Positions 10,519 to 20,070 of a stretch of DNA of 22,740 bases are shown here, piece after piece. Numbering within the stretch: the first letter of the stretch is position 1; every line of letters starts with the position of its first letter. Position numbers and translations under genes: made by a program. The notes below the pieces were generated by a model, which did no database searches, was not told the origin of the DNA, and worked only from the letters and a program-made list of their open reading frames with translations. The DNA comes from Pleurotus djamor. Its lineage: Eukaryota > Basidiomycota > Agaricomycetes > Agaricales > Pleurotaceae. The stretch lies in NCBI GenBank assembly GCA_029747585.1, contig JAPEVF010000488.1, positions 1-22,740 of the forward strand. The letters are read 5' to 3'.

Positions 10519-11526
10519 ATGTCAAACACTTCATGCCCTATCGAAACTCTACCGCCCGAACTTTTGACAGAAATACTCAGACAGACCTCGAGTCGAGCAT
10601 CCATCCTTTCCATCTTTTCCTTAGCATCGGTTTCTCGCAAGTGGAAGGCTGCCGTAGAAAGCGACTCCGCTATCTGGTCCAACTTCGTCATCGATACCCA
10701 AGAAGTTTTACCGAGGGCCCTTCTTAGCCCAGTCAAGACCGCCTTGCAACGATCGGCCACTCGCTATTTGACGTTATCCGTCGACATTCATCACGACAGC
10801 GCGGGGTCTAGTGATTTACTGTTTTTGGTTAAGCTGCACGCTTCCCAATGGCATGATCTCGAATTGAGGATGCCATTCCATATGATGCGGGATTTGCTTG
10901 CGAATACCGGTCCACTTCCATCTCTACAGCGATTGGACCTCATAGTCGATTTGGAGGAGTTGTCTCTTCCAGGAGAAGAAGAACACATTGATATCACGCT
11001 TGCAAACGGGGTGCGACGCCTAAAATTGGTTCTCCCATACGAACTGATCCCCCCGACCTATTTGATTTTCCCTCTCGGCCTCACCCGATGCTTCGGAGCA
11101 TGGGGAACCTGTGGACAAATCCTCAACTTCCTGCGAAGTCAAAGGGACACGCTCATCCGCGTCTCCGTCTTTTATCATAGTAGCCTTTCCACTGCTACAT
11201 CTACGGGTGATTCATCCTTTTGCGTGCGGCTACCCGAGCTGCAGACCCTTCACATTACGGTTGGAGAGCCCCCCGTTAATCTCGACGCGTTATTGTCAAA
11301 CCTCGCGTTGCCATCTCTAAAGGAGCTGAAAGTCTCGCTAATGGAGGATCCGTTATTGGGCTCTCAAGAGGATGCCTTTGACCAGTTCCTGCGCCGCCAC
11401 CCCTGGATCAAAAGGCTCGTCTTCAAAGACTCCTTCATCACGAACAAGAGTCTTGTAAGATTCTCCCGCTCAGTTCCCGACGCCGAAGTGACTCCACATC
11501 CTGCTACTATTACTTTGCTGCTCTGA
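10519..11526 (+). CDS. F-box domain protein, single exon (335 aa)
   Basis: Likely substrate adaptor of an SCF ubiquitin ligase, binding Skp1 through its F-box. The F-box is at residues about 8-55: PIETLPPELLTEILRQT, then SIFSLASVSRKWKAAVESDS and AIWSNFVID, with the usual LPPELL start and W-K/W core. The rest is a series of irregular leucine-rich segments (LPSLQRLDLIVDLEEL, LPELQTLHITV, LPSLKELKVSL, HPWIKRLVFKDSF), typical of the large, fast-evolving F-box families of Agaricomycetes. There is no intron, unusual among the neighbours but common in this family. The ATG at 10519 lies seven codons before the F-box; no upstream in-frame alternative is needed. The substrate is unknown. Confidence 0.88.
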   Translation: MSNTSCPIETLPPELLTEILRQTSSRASILSIFSLASVSRKWKAAVESDSAIWSNFVIDTQEVLPRALLSPVKTALQRSATRYLTLSVDIHHDSAGSSDLLFLVKLHASQWHDLELRMPFHMMRDLLANTGPLPSLQRLDLIVDLEELSLPGEEEHIDITLANGVRRLKLVLPYELIPPTYLIFPLGLTRCFGAWGTCGQILNFLRSQRDTLIRVSVFYHSSLSTATSTGDSSFCVRLPELQTLHITVGEPPVNLDALLSNLALPSLKELKVSLMEDPLLGSQEDAFDQFLRRHPWIKRLVFKDSFITNKSLVRFSRSVPDAEVTPHPATITLLL

Positions 11527-11880
11527 AGGGATTAAGAGGAATATTCTATTCCTTGAACTGCGCTCACCGACAACTTTGCCATGGACAGGCCAAAGTTCAA
11601 TTGAGGTTGGATTTTGACACCTTACATTTTCACGTTCGCTTTCCTTTTACCCCGCTCACCATAATACTTGCTACTTGGATTAGTGTACCCTCCAGGCTTT
11701 CTCCTCATTGCCTCATCTCTGTGTGCTTAGTAGTCACTAGTATCCAGTGAAATAATCTATGTAGTTCTGCAGAATTCGAGACCCTTTTACCCCTCCCATT
11801 TCCCTGTCCCTAGCGCGCTAAGCATTCGCCTTGACAGACGAGGCGCCTATTTGAACGTACCTAGACCTCCACCAACTTCA
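11527..11880. other. Intergenic between F-box gene and Prp46 gene
   Basis: Tandem (same-strand) spacer of about 350 bp holding the F-box 3' UTR and the Prp46 promoter. It is pyrimidine-rich on the plus strand from about 11620 to 11800. I see no gene or clear TATA box. Confidence 0.4.
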
Positions 11881-13562
11881 ATGTCGACAGCAGCATTACC
11901 GCCTCTGGATCCCCTGTTCAGGAGGGCATCAAAACGAACAAGAGATGTTTTCTCATCTTGTCCAGACGCCGGGCTAGCGGACGAGGAGAAAAGGCAAGTT
12001 TTGCGCTTCGTATATCATGATTCGACCTTCCCTTACAAAATCTCTTCTAGTGTGCGGACACGCCTGTCTATCAAAATTAACGATGAATACAAGAACAGCA
12101 AAGAGCTTCCACCGCCTCTGCTATCTCAGCAAGGTCTTGTAGGCCCATCTGCACCAAAGCAGCAACGTAAAATGATCACAGCTGGGCGTATGTTGCTTTC
12201 CGTCTATCTTCCGTCCGTCGCCCAGTCATTTACCCAATTCGCGTTCTCTCAGCTGGTGCCTCCGATACCTCTCGCATGATTGCTGCCATTGACAATACAC
12301 CCACCCCGCAACCTTCTACCTTCACTTCATCTTCGAAACTCTCTCAAGCATTAACCCTTCACAAAACGATTCGCACCATAAAACCAACGTATCACCCCCC
12401 ATGGAAGCTAGTACGCGTGATATCTGGACATTTGGGCTGGGTGCGCAGCGTTGCAGTTGAACCAGGAAACAAATGGTTCGTCACAGGTGCAGGGGACCGG
12501 GTGATCAAAGTATGGGACTTGGCCTCAGGTGAATTGAAATTGTCATTGACGGGCCACATCTCCACTGTGAGAGGCCTCGCTGTTTCCCCTCGTCACCCTT
12601 ATCTGTTTAGCTGCGGAGAAGATAAGGTGAGGCATTTGTGCTTTGCCCTGTCAAACGAATGACGCTAATGACTGCGACAAGATGGTCAAATGTTGGGATT
12701 TGGAAGCAAACAAAGTCATACGTCACTATCATGGTCACCTTTCTGGTGTTTACTCATTGTCTCTCCACCCTACCCTTGATGTCCTCGTCACCGCGGGGCG
12801 AGATGCTTCCGCTCGTGTTTGGGACATGCGGACAAAGGCCCAAATACACGTTCTTACTGGCCACACCGGAACAGTCGCAGACGTCAAGTGCCAAGAATCC
12901 GATCCTCAGGTCATCACTGGCAGCATGGATTCGACAGTGCGGTGCGCCCGTTTCTTGAATACCACGTTCATCTATCTTTAATAAAACCACCGAACTAGTT
13001 TATGGGATCTCGCCGCGGGGAAGACCATGGTGACTCTTACCCACCACAAAAAATCTGTGCGGTCGCTGGCAATACATCCCACGGAGTATTCGTTCGCGTC
13101 TGGTTCCGCCGGTGGCAACAATATCAAAAAGTGGAAGTGCCCTGAGGGCACCTTTGTCTTCAATTTCAGTGGGCACAATGCGATAATCAACACGATGTCG
13201 GTCAACGCCGAGGGTGTCNTTTTTTTCTGGAGGTATACACCCTTACTCTCTGTCGTCGCTTAGTCTTACAATTGCCTATAGGAGACAACGGGACGTTAAG
13301 CTTCTGGGATTACAACACTGGCACACCGTTCCAGAACATGGATGACGTTCCCCAACCCGGGTCATTGGAAGCTGAGGCCGGAGTATTCTGCTCAACTTTC
13401 GACATTACTGGGACCCGTTTAATAACAGGAGGCGCCGACAAGACCATTAAGGTACGGAACAGCCTTTTTGCATCAGAACCTTCTCTTCGTTCCCTGCTTT
13501 GTCACTCTTGAAGCTAACCCTTTCATCTTCCCTCTCAGGTATACGCCGAGCAAACGCAATGA
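11881..13562 (+). CDS. prp46: Pre-mRNA-splicing factor Prp46/PLRG1, WD40 protein (455 aa)
   Basis: WD40 component of the Prp19-associated (NineTeen) complex, which stabilises the activated spliceosome in the nucleus. Exons: 11881-12187, 12253-12626, 12682-12941, 12999-13232, 13282-13451, 13539-13562; introns 49-87 nt. The phases close only if the N at 13219 is dropped, giving [20 protein letters not shown] across the junction. The N-terminal 130 residues are the non-WD part. The seven-blade propeller starts at [19 protein letters not shown] and shows repeated GH...WD units ([77 protein letters not shown]). It ends ADKTIKVYAEQTQ with a last exon of only eight codons. These strings match PLRG1/Prp46 closely. 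A TTG-led extension from 11851 is not needed. Confidence 0.95.
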
Positions 13563-14107
13563 TATCACCCATCTCCGCCGTGATCATGGGCATACTCGCG
13601 TCCATGTGGGTCACTCCCCTTCGTGTATCACCCTGCACTTGTCTCCTCCGTCCATAATATGCGTGTTGCCTGATTTGACATAGTTGCATGTAATTGAAAT
13701 GAATTTCCCCTTCTGTTTGCCTCACGATGCTTAATTTCGATCAGAGGTGGCTCCCCATGGACCCTTTGCATTGTACAAGAACGTCTTTCGGTTACCTTCC
13801 CGAATAATCGCCTTTTCCTCATTTGCACATCTCTGCTTTACCTGTCTATGAATACAACTGTCCGAAAGTGATTGAAAGTCTGACTGAAATACATGGTAAT
13901 TGGACGTAAACTTGGGTCCGGTGTAACATAGCATAGATAGAGCGGTAACAATGACATCAAAGCGANGGGGGGAATCAATAATTGATACCTATATGTAGTC
14001 CGATATCGTATACAAAGTCAATTGGGAAGCGACAATGTACCCAAAAAAAAACTCCCAAAACGACGAAATTGACAAAACAAATGCAAAGGATTTGTTCTTT
14101 GTGCCCT
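13563..14107. other. Convergent intergenic region (3' ends of Prp46 and Mediator-25-like genes)
   Basis: Tail-to-tail spacer of 545 bp. It carries both 3' UTRs and probably overlapping termination signals. It includes an A9 run near 14043, the N at 13966 before a G run, and a short palindrome at 13974-13986. No gene is seen; open frames here are short. Confidence 0.45.
13974..13986. repeat. Perfect 13-bp palindrome in convergent 3' region
   Basis: ATCAAT-A-ATTGAT, AT-rich, between two convergent genes. It could be a weak hairpin or a chance occurrence. Confidence 0.3.
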
Positions 14108-17019
14108 TTATCCAGCCCAACCTGTCAGCGACGAAGTTGACGTTGTTATCGGGCGGGAAAACGAAGGCATATCGCGAGTCATATGGTCACTAACATATGA
14201 CTGGTGAGAATGAGGATAATCGAAGTACCCGGCCTGGTCGAAGAAGGTAGCTTGCGGCGAGGCTGCAGGTGATGTGTACGGTGGTGTTGCATAAGGAAGC
14301 CTTTGGAAGCCCGCGCTGAAAGAGTGAATACTAGCGGAAGACGAGTGTATTGAGCGGGGAGGTTGAGAGCGTGGTTGGATTGCAGGGCTAGGCAGGCTGG
14401 GGTTGAACAGCGCTGGGGCTGAATCTATTGACGTAATCGTCGCGTTCGGGACAGCCGTTGCTACGGTTCTACCAAAGGAACCTCTAGGAGGTGCAACTTC
14501 GGGCGGAGGTTCTTGCTGCTCGAAGATGAAAAATGGTTTGTCCCCGTCTTCAGGTGACAGAGGCGGCAAGGAGTCTAGGCTGAGATCCAAAGGTGTAGAT
14601 GGGGTCGCCGCGGGCTTCGCCTTGGTCTTTGACTTTGGAGGTGTTGGTGTGGATTTATGAGCCGATTGGAATGACGATGGAGGGGTAGATGGAGGCGGAT
14701 AAGTCTTCACCGGCTCGCACGAAGGGCTGACCGGGGTCGGGACCGACATTGCCAGGTTTCCAGCATAGTTGTGGAATGAAGGCATGGGTTGGATAGACAT
14801 CGGAGAGTTCGGGTAGAGGGATTGTTGTGCCATAAATTGACTAGCCGAATCCATACGAGCTTGTCGGTGTTTTAGAAACCCGCCAGACTCATGGGTTACA
14901 TACTGCTGCTGAAGCCATGGGGGCTCCGGAATGACTCCTCCGTCACTTGGCATGATGCCACCAGGCGTCCCAACACTCCCGACACCCGACATTCCGGCTC
15001 GAGAAACAACGACGTACCCGTCGTCCATCGTCTCGCAAACGGGGGAAACAGGGGAAGACAAGCCAGAGGAAGAGAAGTAGCTCGTCCCGGTTGACGATGA
15101 CATCTCGCTTAAGGAAGATAACGATCCAGGAGAGGGTAGCGCATCACCCTCAGGCGAGGATAAGCGCGAACCTCGTCGAGACCATGTGCGGCTCTGTGTT
15201 TGTGACTGCTGTAAGCGAGGATGATGGTGATGATGATCGGTGGTTGGGCTGCTACCACTTCCCTGGCTGAGCCGCATGAGGCGATCGACCCTGGAGTGAG
15301 ATGGCACCCTTCCGTCGCGCTGCTGAGGTGCGCTTGCAATGGCCGGAGGCGAAGCGTCCGATCCATTGGCAAAGGAAGTAACTGGAAGGGTTAAAGGAAG
15401 TGGGGCCGGCAACTGTGCTGGCGGACGTTCATCTCTGAAGAAAGGTTGTCGAGTAGGTTTAGCACCATAGACTTTCTTCTTGGTTAAACCATGGGCTTGT
15501 TGGAGTTGTGAGACGAGACTGGGAGGCGGGGATGGATCAGGCTTCACTGCTGAAGCAGAGGCGAGACCTGGGGCGGCGACGGAAGGAGAGGGCATGATGT
15601 GCGGGTGATGATTGTCTGGAGGGTACATCATGGTGGTGGCGTTGATGCTATCGGGAAGAAAGGTGTGGTTGCGGGGAAGAGTTGTAGCACTATTACTACC
15701 AACGGTCACACCAGCAATGTGCCCTTGAGAGTGTGGCTGTGCGCGGGGGGAATTGGAAATAATCGAAATAATAAGTCCGCATTAGCGTTTGGGTTTTTGA
15801 AAGGTGAGGTTACGTACAATATTCAAGGAAGAAGAGACTCCTGATTTGTTGTTTGGGAATTCGGACACAAAGTGATTCATCCGAAAATTAGCTAATGCTT
15901 GACGAAAGAGAGCGGGGAGCAAAGGCACTAAGAATGGCAGTACGAACCTGGGTGTGGATAGTAGGTAGATTGTTGATCGGGTCTTGAAGACAGTCGGATT
16001 ATATAGCTGTTCTGGTTGATTGGGAACCAGGGTGCGACTTCCACGTTCTTCTGCAAATGCATCTATTTGATGATCGGGTGGGTGTTAACTACCCGACAAG
16101 GTTAAAACGGTGTAGGTGGAATCTACTTACCGATTCCTCAAACAACGATGACAATGACCTCATGTCGTTGTCATGACTCGATGCGAGAACAATGTGGCAG
16201 AGAATGTCAGTCTAAAAAAGAGACACGCGCGTCAGTAAACGTGACAAGGTACTCGATCAACACGATGGAGGACACCAGTCATGGAGTCATGGATGCAGTG
16301 CGTGATATTGCGGCGTTTAAGAATATTGTAACAATCAAAATTGCACTGAGGATAGTCATTCACCTGAGTCAATTTGTCGGAGAGGAGGTTCCAAACGGAG
16401 AGGCCATCGCGTGGCACTAAACTGCAATCCAGGCCGGTCGCGTCTTCTGATGGAGCGGAGGCAGCTACGATGACGAGATGAAGTGCGGCTGACTGTCCCT
16501 GAAACTTGGTAGACGCGAGAAACTGTAACAAATAGATGATGATTTTGAGTAAAAACTTTGTATGATCGATGCCATAGGAAACCGGAAGTGTTGATGCAAG
16601 GTAGATGGACGATATGAAGCAAGAAGGAGGACGCACATCGATACAATTGCTTATTCGAGCTGGCGTAAGCTTGTTGTTTGCATCATAGTTGAAACGGAAG
16701 TCACGGAGCCCATCATGCAATCCGTTCGACTGATGTGGGACTGCAGAACAGAATGACTCGTCATCAATTGGAGGTAAACTCGGGAGAACAAACATCGTAG
16801 TCTATTATGCAGAGAGGGGGTCAACTCTTGCGGGGGATACCGGTCAGAAGGACATACTGGGACAGGCGGGTATGACATTTCGAGCGTTTCAACCAAACGT
16901 TGAAGATAGTGATCTCGGAGATCCGCCCAAACGTTGGCCATGCTTCTCGAGTTCTCGATTAGGAGGAGAGTCGCGACGGCTTGGTTTGGCACAATTGGCC
17001 TGAAAATACCGGTGGACAT
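14108..17019 (-). CDS. Mediator subunit 25-like protein: VWA domain plus long disordered tail (about 794 aa, seven exons)
   Basis: MED25-type proteins link transcription activators to the Mediator complex. Exons (minus): 16858-17019, 16637-16801, 16364-16522, 16131-16211, 15948-16062, 15818-15891, 14108-15736, totalling 795 codons with every junction in phase. Residues about 10-210 form a VWA fold: AVATLLLIENSRSMANVWAD (the metal-site DxSxS is changed to ENSRS), LRDFRFNYDANNKLTPARI, LHLVIVAASAPSEDA, TDILCHIVLASSHDNDMRSL, VEVAPWFPINQN. From about 230 onward the chain is low-complexity, rich in Pro, Ser and Gln, with a five-His run and a conserved-looking patch GLTKKKVYGAKPTRQPFFRD. The two largest introns are 114 and 152 nt. 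A long frame from 15709 could be read as a separate gene, but the splice phases and lack of a promoter gap favour one gene. The start at 17019 is the least certain point. The MED25 name rests on recalled family pattern. Confidence 0.72.
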
Positions 17020-17412
17020 ACGTACGGATTACCTGGGCTGGCTGGTGAAGGCGATATAGTTACTAAATGGGGGGGGATATGGGTGAATTAATAAGGCGGG
17101 TGAAGCGGCTGAGCGCGTCCCTCCTCCCCCTGAGTATCTTTGTGGAAGGTGATTGACGGAGAGAAGGAGTAAGGCAGGAGACAATTGGTTGGAAGGGTTA
17201 TAAAGGTCGTGGATCACTATGGGAGCCCAGTCGGACTTTATACGAGACGCAGCTTGGCCAACACGAGACTGAGAAATCTCTGGCACTGATTAACACGATG
17301 GCGAAATGAGTTGGCAAAGGTTCAGAAAGCGTGCGTTCCGATTTATTTTACAAGGGCCTTCGGGGGTTCCGATGCGGTCCTAGACCTGTCCTTGAGAATC
17401 GCAGGAGGGAAG
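17020..17412. other. Region upstream of Mediator-25-like gene
   Basis: About 390 bp. An 85-codon minus-strand frame at 17029-17286 ends just before the gene. It would join it only through a 33-nt intron, too short to be credible, so I treat it as leader or promoter. No other feature is seen. Confidence 0.35.
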
Positions 17413-17931
17413 TTACACCGAAGAGAAACAGGATACTACTAGGAAACGGAGAGAGTTGAAGGAATCAAACCGAGAGCGAATGGCAGGAGAAAGCAAGAAG
17501 AGCTTAGCGTAATCAGCGAGACATTCAGAATTCCTCTTGAACACCTTTAGCAACTCATGATCAGGCATGAACGACCTTGTCACGACTTCAAAATACAGAT
17601 AAACATTCACACGTGTCCCCAACTCATTGTTCGCTGCCTTTGAAATCTGCTCCAGCCAGTCTCCCTCACCGTCGAGTGCACCAGTCGTAGCAGCCACTCC
17701 TTCACCGATCCATGAATCGCTGCGTCTCTCATCGAACATCGCAGCATTTCGTGCCTCGTCCAGCTCTCCGCTCGAGAAAAATCCAGCTCGCACAATCCTC
17801 GACCGCCTGAGAACGCATCTATTCCACCCACCGTTCCTTCTGGCCCGAAATCCGAGGTTCCTAACAGGAAAACTGATGGTCGCTGGTCGCCGTTGGTTCT
17901 TTCCTCCCGAAATAATTATCTCCATGTCCAT
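17413..17931 (-). CDS. Possible small hypothetical protein (172 aa), doubtful
   Basis: An intronless frame with an ATG at 17931 and stop at 17413. The second half has a balanced, protein-like composition: GDWLEQISKAANNELG, VNVYLYFEVVTRSFMP, DHELLKVFKRNSECLADYAK. No family is recognised, and the first 60 residues are Arg-rich and less convincing. A competing plus-strand frame (17627-18400) overlaps it and is rich in Ser and Pro, so only one, or neither, is likely real. No TATA-like box was found upstream of either. I prefer the minus frame for its acidic/basic balance, but with low certainty. Confidence 0.3.
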   Translation of the reverse strand: MDMEIIISGGKNQRRPATISFPVRNLGFRARRNGGWNRCVLRRSRIVRAGFFSSGELDEARNAAMFDERRSDSWIGEGVAATTGALDGEGDWLEQISKAANNELGTRVNVYLYFEVVTRSFMPDHELLKVFKRNSECLADYAKLFLLSPAIRSRFDSFNSLRFLVVSCFSSV

Positions 17932-20070
17932 ACTCTCCTCTCGTTTCCTCGGAAAGCATAAAAGCTTGCAGTCAAGTATCTCCCCAGCTAACAGAACCCA
18001 CCATCATCCAAGCTCCTGGTTCCCTATTTTCCATCCGAGGGTACATATGGGCGTATTTTCACAAGTTTCTCAAGACGCTTCGATCCGAGGGAACCTGTCT
18101 CGACATATAAGGTATATAGTTCAGTTCCACGCAATCGGCTTGGTCCGACATCAATGTCACTCATATTACACCCGCATATCGTCAGTGCGACATCACACTC
18201 ACGGCCTAACCCATCCTGCCCTCCAATCAGATCCTGCCTTCTTTCCCCTTTCCTGTCAAAAGCATCCTCCTTGCACTTACACCGTAGGCCTAACCTGGCG
18301 ATGCAAGATTTCGGGCTTCCCGTCATCTCATGCGAACAAGGACTCCCTGTACACCGTTCACCGTTCACCGTTCACCTTGTTATCGTCGGCAGAGATGTAA
18401 GACTGATGCATCTAAGTCAATAGGTGTAGGACAATCGACATATGCCCACTATAGTGTCAAAGATCGAATCTCGGCATGTGGGAAAAGGCTAAGTTGTGTC
18501 CTCACACCTTCGGGGTTGGTCCCTTGATTAACTCCTTTCTGCCATAGGAGGTACTAGGAGATCAGGAGTACCCCTCCCAGAACTGTTCTTCAGCATTCCG
18601 CCTTCATCTCAACGCTGTCCACACTACATCGCGCTGTGTATCATTCAGATGATTACTGAAAGCTACTTATAGAGTAAACTGGCATGATACTTATATCCCA
18701 GGAGATACTCGTAAGTCTCCATCAGATAGAATACCTCCTACCGGGCATCTCATAAATTGCATATGTCACTATCGCTGCCTCGCAGCGGTACATAATCGAT
18801 TAGCTTGGCCCCGTGCCCGCGAAATCCCATTTGGAGGCCTTTTACAACATCCTGACGCTTATAACTGCGCTGAATTACTGCTCAATTGAACTCTGCTCTG
18901 TTCGTTTCTCTCACACCCAGCCCAAGGCTACCGATAAGCCATTCAACGCAGATTACTTGACCAGTGTGCACCCACCCGTTGTCCACCATTACCGGGTGTA
19001 CTCCCGAAGATCCGGAGAGATGATACGCATGAATCCTCATGAATAAGACTTGTCGTAATTCTGAGCCGCAGTGTTGGTCCGCCTGTAGGCTTTATAAATG
19101 AGGTGGGGTCTCGTGAGGTAGGGAAAACAATGTAACAGTGTTCTCACCCGTCTGCTCGCCTATAGGTGTGTGCCTCTGTCAGAGTCCCCAGCCTTTACAC
19201 CATCCAGCCGGGCAGGTTCAGCCCTTGCTTACTGTGCGCGTACGGATCTCGAGCCTCCGACCGACCACACACTCGTATCCTCTGTGCCTCGATGATACGA
19301 GGCGTACATGAATCTGACTTGGTAAATTACATTCAAACCCCTTTGAGATTTCTTTTCATCGGAGGAAAAATCCATGATCCGTCGCCTCCCGCATGGAGTT
19401 CTGGGCAGGTCACCAAAGCTGCAACCTTCGATGTTTCCCTCTTGACGGTCGTTTGCACCACTCCGACGCACCTACGATTGTACGTTCTATACCAATTTAG
19501 GAGGTATCATACGAGTGACGTGTGGTAGATAAACGGATAAACATTAGGCAATAAGCGATAAACAATAGCCAAAAGCCACATGTTCAAGCAAGTCAAAGGG
19601 AACCTTTCCCATCGATCCGATCTCCCATTACTTGATACCCAAAGCCCAAGTGCACTTTCCTAGATGGAAACTTGAAGGGTGGTTGAGTCGTCCCTTGGAG
19701 CGATGCGTGAGGTTAATCCTATACCATTACTCCGTGCTCGTCCTAGTTGTTAGGCTCAGAAGAAACCCACTTCCTTAACATAATTTATGGCCTCGAGGGC
19801 TATACTTTGGTGCGGCATTTCTACGCGCGTGTGGATCCTATACGTGGTTAAATTCGATTTACACGGAATCCCAGATGTTGACTACCCTGCAATTACATTC
19901 CCCTTTCAGCATTCAGGAAACATTCGAGTCAAAGATAAAGTCGAGATATAGGTTCGCGTATCTGATACGCATTGATACGACGTTGAGAGTTCCAAGAAGT
20001 ACGATAACTTCTTGTGTCTTCTTGTGCACTCATACACATAAAGTATGTAGTCATCGCCACCCAAGTACTT
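17932..20070. other. Gene-poor 2.1-kb tract
   Basis: No open frame here has recognisable domains or splice-joined continuation; the largest (18024-18368 minus, 18813-19046 and 19166-19528 plus) look random in composition. It holds a short CCGTTCA tandem repeat and an imperfect hairpin near 18550-18580 (GGTACT...AGTACC). I see no terminal repeats, transposase or reverse-transcriptase motifs, rRNA or tRNA. It may be long intergenic space, a non-coding transcript or a decayed element. Confidence 0.4.
18352..18376. repeat. Tandem repeat of CCGTTCA, about 3.5 copies
   Basis: Three perfect copies of the 7-mer CCGTTCA flanked by partial copies (CA before, CC after). A small minisatellite-like slippage repeat inside the gene-poor tract. 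Confidence 0.7.

Noticed and set aside
14403..15094. Plus-strand frames opposite the disordered tail of the Mediator-25-like gene
   Set aside because: Explained by the biased composition of the antisense coding exon; no independent motif.
17029..17286. 85-codon minus-strand frame before the Mediator-25-like gene
   Set aside because: Would need a 33-nt intron to join the gene and has Pro/Ser-rich, motif-free sequence; probably leader or promoter.
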